Shown in pieces: positions 59,188 through 64,000 of a DNA stretch of 64,000 nucleotides (position 1 is its first letter; the number at the start of each line of letters is the position of its first letter). The stretch is from Dioscorea cayenensis subsp. rotundata (taxonomy: Eukaryota > Streptophyta > Magnoliopsida > Dioscoreales > Dioscoreaceae): NCBI RefSeq assembly GCF_009730915.1, contig NC_052491.1, positions 868,001 to 932,000 of the forward strand, given 5' to 3'. The notes beneath the pieces are model-generated. The model was not told the origin of the DNA, made no database searches, and worked only from the letters and a program-made list of their open reading frames with translations. The translations under genes were made by a program, and so were the position numbers.

Positions 59188-60206
59188 TCATGCTTGGCGA
59201 TCATCCCTTAAACGATCAAGAAAGTCATCCATCCAAATACACCAAAGAGTATGGGTTTTATTCATAAATCCATTTGCTAAAGGAAGATTTTGGAGCAAAT
59301 AGTCGTATGCTCGTCCAAGGTCGTACTCACTATAGTGAGCACTCAAAGTCATGATTTCATCAAGCAATTCTTTACTAAAAAATTTGCTTTTGTCCGTCTC
59401 TAACGCATTTGCAATTCTTCCTAGTTCAAACTTTACATCTTGCATGATTTCTTGATCTGCGTTAGCATGCTTCGCTCTTTTTTTACCTTTTTTAGCCGAG
59501 GAAGTTGCAGTCGTTGGTGTGTCATTAGTAGGAGTTTCACTTGGTGCAAAGTCATCAAAATCATAAAATCTTTGTGTTTGGTTGTCAAGATCAATTACCG
59601 ATGATGTTGGTGATTGATCCATGCGTGCACCTAGGCTCCTAGCACTTTGAGCACCCGTTCTTGCAAAAGACCTTGTTGCTTGATCATTTCCACATACAAT
59701 GGCCATTTCATCATAATCTTGTATTGGTTTATTGATATAAATCTCCTCTCCAGGGTGCGCCTATATAAAAAACATTACATTCTACAATTAGGGTTAATGT
59801 GCAAAATGTAATATGAACTATTAATCATTAACCACAATATATGACTTACCTGTATGTATATTTGGTATTCCTCTTCCCCCATGACTATTTTTTTCTCCAC
59901 ATCATCCCATGACACACCACTTAAACTCATAATTTTCTTAATAATTAACCATATTTTTCTTACATGCCGAAGACGATTGTTGACATGTGTATCACTTACA
60001 GTTAGGTTGAACCTTGCACTAACAGCTCTTGCAACTGCGTTGAGAGCAACATTCTTAAATCCCTTATCAGATTTAAGGCCAAGATTCGCTTGCTCAACAA
60101 GAGATGTTAACATGAAAGATGTCATCATTGCAGTCCATAGGACATTAGTTGATGCTTTCTTCCCAGCCAAGTTATAGCTTTCTGGTGTCATATCTTGAGA
60201 TTCCAT
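59188..60206 (-). CDS. Harbinger ORF1: Myb/SANT-like DNA-binding protein
   Basis: PIF/Harbinger elements encode a Myb/SANT-like partner that helps the transposase enter the nucleus and bind its ends. Two exons are clear. Exon 1 (60206-59850) runs from ATG to CAG|GTAAGT, and exon 2 (59760-59188) starts after tatAG. The join keeps the frame (YIQ-AHPGEE). Exon 1 holds the trihelix-like domain: LWTAMMTSFMLTSLVEQANL, FKNVALNAVARAVSARFNL, VSDTHVNNRLRHVRKIWLII, SGVSWDDVEKKIVM. Exon 2 has a linker with DFDDFAP and a basic KKGKKRAKHA stretch, then a helical end LGRAYDYLLQNLPLANGF. There are no stops or frameshifts. The start is the ATG at 60206, since the codons before it read TTG CAG. Confidence 0.8.
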
Positions 60207-60599
60207 CTGCAATAAGTAATTAGCATGAAAACAATTATTTATGAATATAAATATTTATTAAAATCAATGAAGACAATACACTCACAAACAACAACATACG
60301 CATCTTTAAAGGCAAGGGGAAACAACAATTTGTAAATAAACATATATAGAAAAAGTTGCACATGTTTTTGTATCATACAAGCAAACATCAAAATTTACAA
60401 TCATAAGAGCAATAAAATATTGAATGAAGTTACACATGTTTTTTTGTTTAAAAAAACAAAAGCACTACAATATAAAAAGTTAGTTCCATCTATTACTCCA
60501 CATGTCATTCATGATTGCTTCTCGTATTCCTAACCATTCTCTTGTTTCTTCACGGACTTGGGATTGTGTTCTTATGTCATGCAAATTTGGATTAGGTTC

Positions 60600-61795
60600 C
60601 TACTCTTCAAGGTTTTGTATGTACATGTCACTACCTCCTTGTAGAATATAATTATGTAGAATGCAACATGCGATCACAATATCTATTTGTGTTTCAAAAG
60701 GAAAAAATGACCTAGAAGTCAAGATCTTGAAACGGTTTTTCAATGCTCCAAAGGCTCGTTCCACCGACGTACGCAACGAAGAATGTCTATAGTTAAACAA
60801 TTCTTTGTTATTTGATGGAGAATGTGCACTAAATTCCTTAAGATGATATCGGACACCATGAAAAGGTGATATAAATCCCGGTCGTGTAGAATATCCCGCA
60901 TCAACAAGGTAATATTTCCCTAAAACAAAAAAATTACAAGTTATTACCTAATTGTATTAGGTTAAATATCTTAATTTTTATAGAATGGTATGATACCTTC
61001 GGGCACTATAAGCCCATCTTCTCTCTCCAAAGCATTCCGGAGGACAAGTGCATCATAAGTCGAGCCCTCCCTAACCTGCTAGCACATATGTGAATCGAAT
61101 TCAAAAATTAACCGCAGACTAATACATTTTTGAGTGGGATAATGTTTTTCTCCCTGAAAAACGTGCCACAATATCATTAGGAATAGAGGCATGAATATGT
61201 GTACCATCAAGTGCTCCAATGCAATCCTATTTGTTAACGAAAAATTAGTAGCCTTAGTAATTCTTCTTGCCAATTTAATCATAATTAATCGTATTTTTTT
61301 TACCTTAAAGTACGGCATGAATCTTGGATCTTGTGCTATGATCGGACTAGTACTTGTGTTAGGTGGTACAATTAACTCAGCACGAAGTTCTCCAATAGCA
61401 TGCAACACATGATGGAAATATCACCTAACAGTTTCTCCAGATCGTAAAAAATTCATTCCAACAACTCTATTTCTCACATTATGTCCAACAATGTGAAGGA
61501 ACATGGTCATTTGCTCTTCAACACTTATATGTAAAGTGTTGCATAATAATCCTTTCGTCTTTAATATATCACATAGTCCAAAAAATGATGCTCGTCTCAT
61601 TCTTAGCATCAAAATACTAGCCGCATCGGAGCTACCTATAATTCTTGAAATATAATTTGTGCGTTGTTCATCCCTATTGTAGTAAGGCTCGCATGGCAAA
61701 TTAAGTCTTCTTCCACTATTCCACATTAATGCTAAAATACTAACAAACATAGAGGAGGCAACTGCAGCATATTCATCTTCAAAATTTGTACTCAT
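60600..61795 (-). pseudogene. Harbinger transposase (DDE_Tnp_4 type), broken
   Basis: The enzyme cuts and rejoins element ends using a DDE triad. Three exons are seen. Exon 1 (61795-61304) has the N-terminal helical part MRRASFFGLCDILKTKGLL and FLHIVGHNVRNRVV, but a TGA replaces an Arg codon at 61421-61423. Exon 2 (61226-60997) carries DCIGALDGTHIHASIP with the first Asp and DALVLRNALE with the second, but it is broken between them by a frameshift after SGRK and by several stops. Exon 3 (60919-60600) is intact: GKYYLVDAGYSTRPGFISPF, then NYRHSSLRTSVERAFGALKN with the catalytic Glu. All splice joins are in phase. The usual length would be about 380-400 residues. The TGA is a CGA-to-TGA change typical of methylated-cytosine decay. 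Confidence 0.82.
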
Positions 61796-61976
61796 CTATA
61801 AACAAACAAATCCACTATTACAAATAAAACCATGATTTAATAAAATACACAAAAATAATTAAAATATAAAATATGAAAATCTTATGCCCTAGAATCAAAG
61901 AGGACATAGCGTGAAAATAGAAATTAAATATGCATTTTCAAATTTTAGATTAATTCCCATATCAAACACCCCTTAA

Positions 61977-63089
61977 ATGTTGCAATCGTGGGAAAAAACA
62001 ATGCACTATTAACCTCAAAAGTGCATACGCTTCAATCATGAAGCTCCCACATATCAATAATCCTCTAGAAGGAATCTTTATCTTTTATATTTTATAAATC
62101 ATTTCCAATAATCACCTTGGTAGCCAAAAACTTTAGATAAATTTTTAATAAAGTAACTGCCTTTAATTTTTTTTTCCATAAATTCATGTTTTAATCTATC
62201 CTATCCACATGCCAAAATTTGATAAATCAAAGGGAGTTGAGCCTGATTAGTATGCAACCATTCCTCTGGAATCAACGAATGCATTTGACAGGGATTTGCA
62301 GCCTTTGGCCATGATGAAGCTAACTAAAATATAACTTAGCAGGACATGTCTAATGGAATAGCATAAGTTCAAAATTAACAGACATCTGTCAGATTCATGC
62401 ATGCAAATTCAAACTCAAACTCCCTTTGATATCATAGTTTAATAATTATTATACTATACATTCATGATATCATAGTTTTATAATTATTATACGTTCCCTT
62501 AATCACATGCATGCAAACTCAAACTCACCCGTTAGATTCATACAAACATGATCCCATGAAACAAAGCTTTATGTATATATATATATATAGTGATCATTAT
62601 TAAAAAAAATAGGAGAGTATGCAAATGTTTGTGGTTGTTATTAGTGAACATCAATGTCACAGCTGTCCACACCAAACAAATTAAATATTTAACAATTTTG
62701 ATGAACTAGATTATAGTTTTCTTATTTTCAAATTTGATGTACATATATGTATAAAGTTCTTATATCAATAATTATCAAATAATAATATCAAAAACATATA
62801 AGTAAAAAATATATATATACATACGACAACCCAAAAAATGTAAATCAAGACGACACTAATAATACATCAATCAGTTTTAACAATTAAAGCAACATGCATT
62901 TAAACAGCCTAACATCTTATTTAATCTTACATAATGGCAAAATACACAACTTAATAAATAAAAACACAACTAACAATCCATCCACCTTTTAAGAACAAAT
63001 CTAAAACTAACTCCAACCCAAAAAAGAACTAGACGAAACCACTCCATGTGAATAATTCATTATGAAGATTCTGTTATTTGCTTCTATAG
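61977..63089. other. AT-rich sequence upstream of the helicase exons
   Basis: No helicase exon with the expected nucleotide-binding motif is present. A duplicated block (catgcatgcaaattcaaactc and catgcatgcaaactcaaactc, with tgatatcatagttt between) lies at 62395-62530. The base composition near 63000 is rich in A and C on the plus strand. Confidence 0.4.
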
Positions 63090-63593
63090 TCTGTTTCTGC
63101 AAGAGTGGCCGAAGAGATGGGTGTCAAACTCGGTGAAGAAGTTGGCTATACAATTCGTTTTGAAGATTTTACTAACCCGGTGGGAACTTCTGTCTTTGCT
63201 TTGCTTATGTTCATTTATTTGGAAAATATGTGACTTGTGGTTGCAACAGTAAACTACAAAAGCATTCTCTGGTAGTTTGTCACTTAAAATAGTCTTTCCA
63301 TGAATTCATATGTTTCATTTCAGGATGTAACCTTGATCAAATTTTTTACAGATGGGGTGTTGCTTAGAGAGATGATGGATAACCCTCTCTTGACAAAGTA
63401 TAGGTAATTTTTATGATTCACCATTGGATGATGTTGTTTCCAATTCTTTGTTTAGTCTCTTGTTTTGGTGATACCATAAAGTATACAGTTTTCTTGTCTA
63501 ATTTTTGGTTTGCGTTTTGGTAGTGTTATTATGGTCGATGAGGCTTATGAAAGATCCATTTCAACAGATATTTTGTTAGGTCTTTTAAAAAAG
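63090..63593 (+). pseudogene. DEAH-box RNA helicase fragment (DHX35-like), three exons
   Basis: DHX35-type helicases act with the spliceosome in the nucleus. Three exons with perfect GT-AG junctions and matching phases are seen. Exon 63090-63179 encodes [20 protein letters not shown] and [10 protein letters not shown]. Exon 63324-63403 encodes DVTLIKFFTDGVLLREMM and DNPLLTKY. Exon 63524-63593 encodes SVIMVDEAYERSISTDILLG and LLKK. Together they cover motif Ia to motif II of the RecA1 domain. The DEAH box reads DEAY: a CAT-to-TAT change removes the histidine that couples ATP to RNA unwinding. The exon with motif I (GxGKT) is absent from the 1.1 kb upstream, and no later exon is seen before the window ends. 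It is probably a captured or truncated copy, although the gene might continue beyond 64000. Confidence 0.75.
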
Positions 63594-64000
63594 GTATGGG
63601 TTAAATGCCCAGTTGTAATTACCGATGCTACCTTCTTGTGTTTTCTCAATTACACACATACACAGAGTTAATCAATAGCTAATAAATCAACAATTATAAC
63701 ATACAACCAAGATCTTAATTAAAATCTACACAAAACTTAAATCCCAAATCACAAACAACCATGCCTTAACTAAAAATATACAATATACAATTAGGCCAAA
63801 CTAAACAATCAAAACCACCATAACAAACTTAATCCTCTCCAAAAACTCAAAATATATCAAATCCTAAAAAAAATCCAATATCTCACTGAAAATATTCAAA
63901 AAGAGCCTAGAAAAATCCAAAATCTCTCCAAATATTCAAAAAGATCCTGAAAAAATCCATGGAAAACTTAAAAGAAATAAAAAAAAATCTAAGCATCTCA
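63594..64000. other. A/C-rich sequence to the window end
   Basis: Either the next intron of the helicase fragment or unrelated sequence. No exon matching the following helicase motifs was found. The composition (aaatcc, caaaactc-type words) resembles the stretch at 62930-63040. Confidence 0.3.

Larger units (their letters stand above)
58289..61973 (-). mobile_element. PIF/Harbinger DNA transposon, about 3.7 kb
   Basis: TAA flanks both ends (58286-58288 and 61974-61976), the typical Harbinger 3-bp duplication. The termini are short imperfect inverted repeats: left AGGGTTGTTTGGTTGT, right (reverse complement) AGGGGTGTTTGATATG. Inside, both genes typical of the superfamily lie on the minus strand: the transposase (61795-60600) and, downstream of it, the Myb-like ORF1 (60206-59188). 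A palindrome-rich stretch (58310-58480) with acttac/gtaagt words follows the left end. The ORF1 is intact but the transposase is broken, so this copy cannot move by itself. Confidence 0.75.

Noticed and set aside
58938..59204. 88- and 63-codon Cys/Phe-rich minus-strand frames
   Set aside because: They translate diverged tandem words beyond the ORF1 stop of the Harbinger element.
59854..60177. 107-codon plus-strand frame
   Set aside because: It is antisense to exon 1 of the Harbinger ORF1, which has clear domain features and splice sites.
1..64000. tRNA, rRNA, CRISPR arrays and bacterial-type signals
   Set aside because: I found no tRNA-like A/B boxes with a foldable arm set, no rRNA segments and no regularly spaced repeats. 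The sequence is plant nuclear DNA.

Overview
This window is nuclear DNA from a flowering plant. The evidence is AT-rich intergenic sequence, GT-AG introns, CC-type NLR resistance-gene relatives, an RDM1-type RNA-directed DNA methylation exon, a BIM-type bHLH exon, and plant-style Ty3/gypsy, LINE, MULE, PIF/Harbinger and hAT elements. CNL-type NLRs and the form of the RDM1 and BIM exons would suit a monocot, but the species cannot be fixed from the sequence alone. No bacterial, organellar, CRISPR or rRNA content was seen.

Layout. 1-8.2 kb: a pile of decayed Ty3/gypsy LTR retrotransposons in both orientations. 8.7-9.1 kb: an inverted-repeat element. 9.2-11.2 kb: a 1,958-bp Mutator-like element with long inverted ends and a perfect 9-bp target duplication. 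11.6-12.7 kb: the 5' part of a BIM-like bHLH gene, cut short. 15.4-15.8 kb: an hAT-like MITE. 16.1-19.7 kb (minus): two coding exons of a conserved acidic/basic plant protein with an RDM1 (DUF1950) exon lying between them, and a Tourist-like MITE in the same intron. 20-36 kb: mostly AT-rich DNA with microsatellites and a long hairpin, ending in a 1,000-N assembly gap. 37-39.3 kb: a 115-bp tandem array invaded by MITEs, then a 264-bp foldback element.

40.5-44.3 kb (minus): a CC-NB-ARC-LRR gene whose coiled-coil and NB-ARC exons are intact but whose LRR region is frameshifted. 45.1-50.8 kb (plus): a dead LINE lying between this gene and a second, badly degraded NLR (51.1-55.1 kb, minus). 56.0-57.3 kb: a MULE-like element carrying an antisense fragment of a pyruvate decarboxylase gene (Pack-MULE type). 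58.3-62.0 kb: a full-length PIF/Harbinger transposon with TAA target duplication, an intact Myb-like ORF1 and a broken transposase. 63.1-63.6 kb (plus): three spliced exons of a DHX35-like RNA helicase with DEAY instead of DEAH.

How it fits together. Few complete genes are visible. The strongest candidates for function are the RDM1 / conserved-protein locus at 16-20 kb and possibly the first NLR, if its frameshifts (two at A-runs, one less well placed) prove to be assembly errors. Much of the rest is transposon traffic: gene fragments captured or stranded among DNA transposons, and nested insertions with readable target-site duplications.
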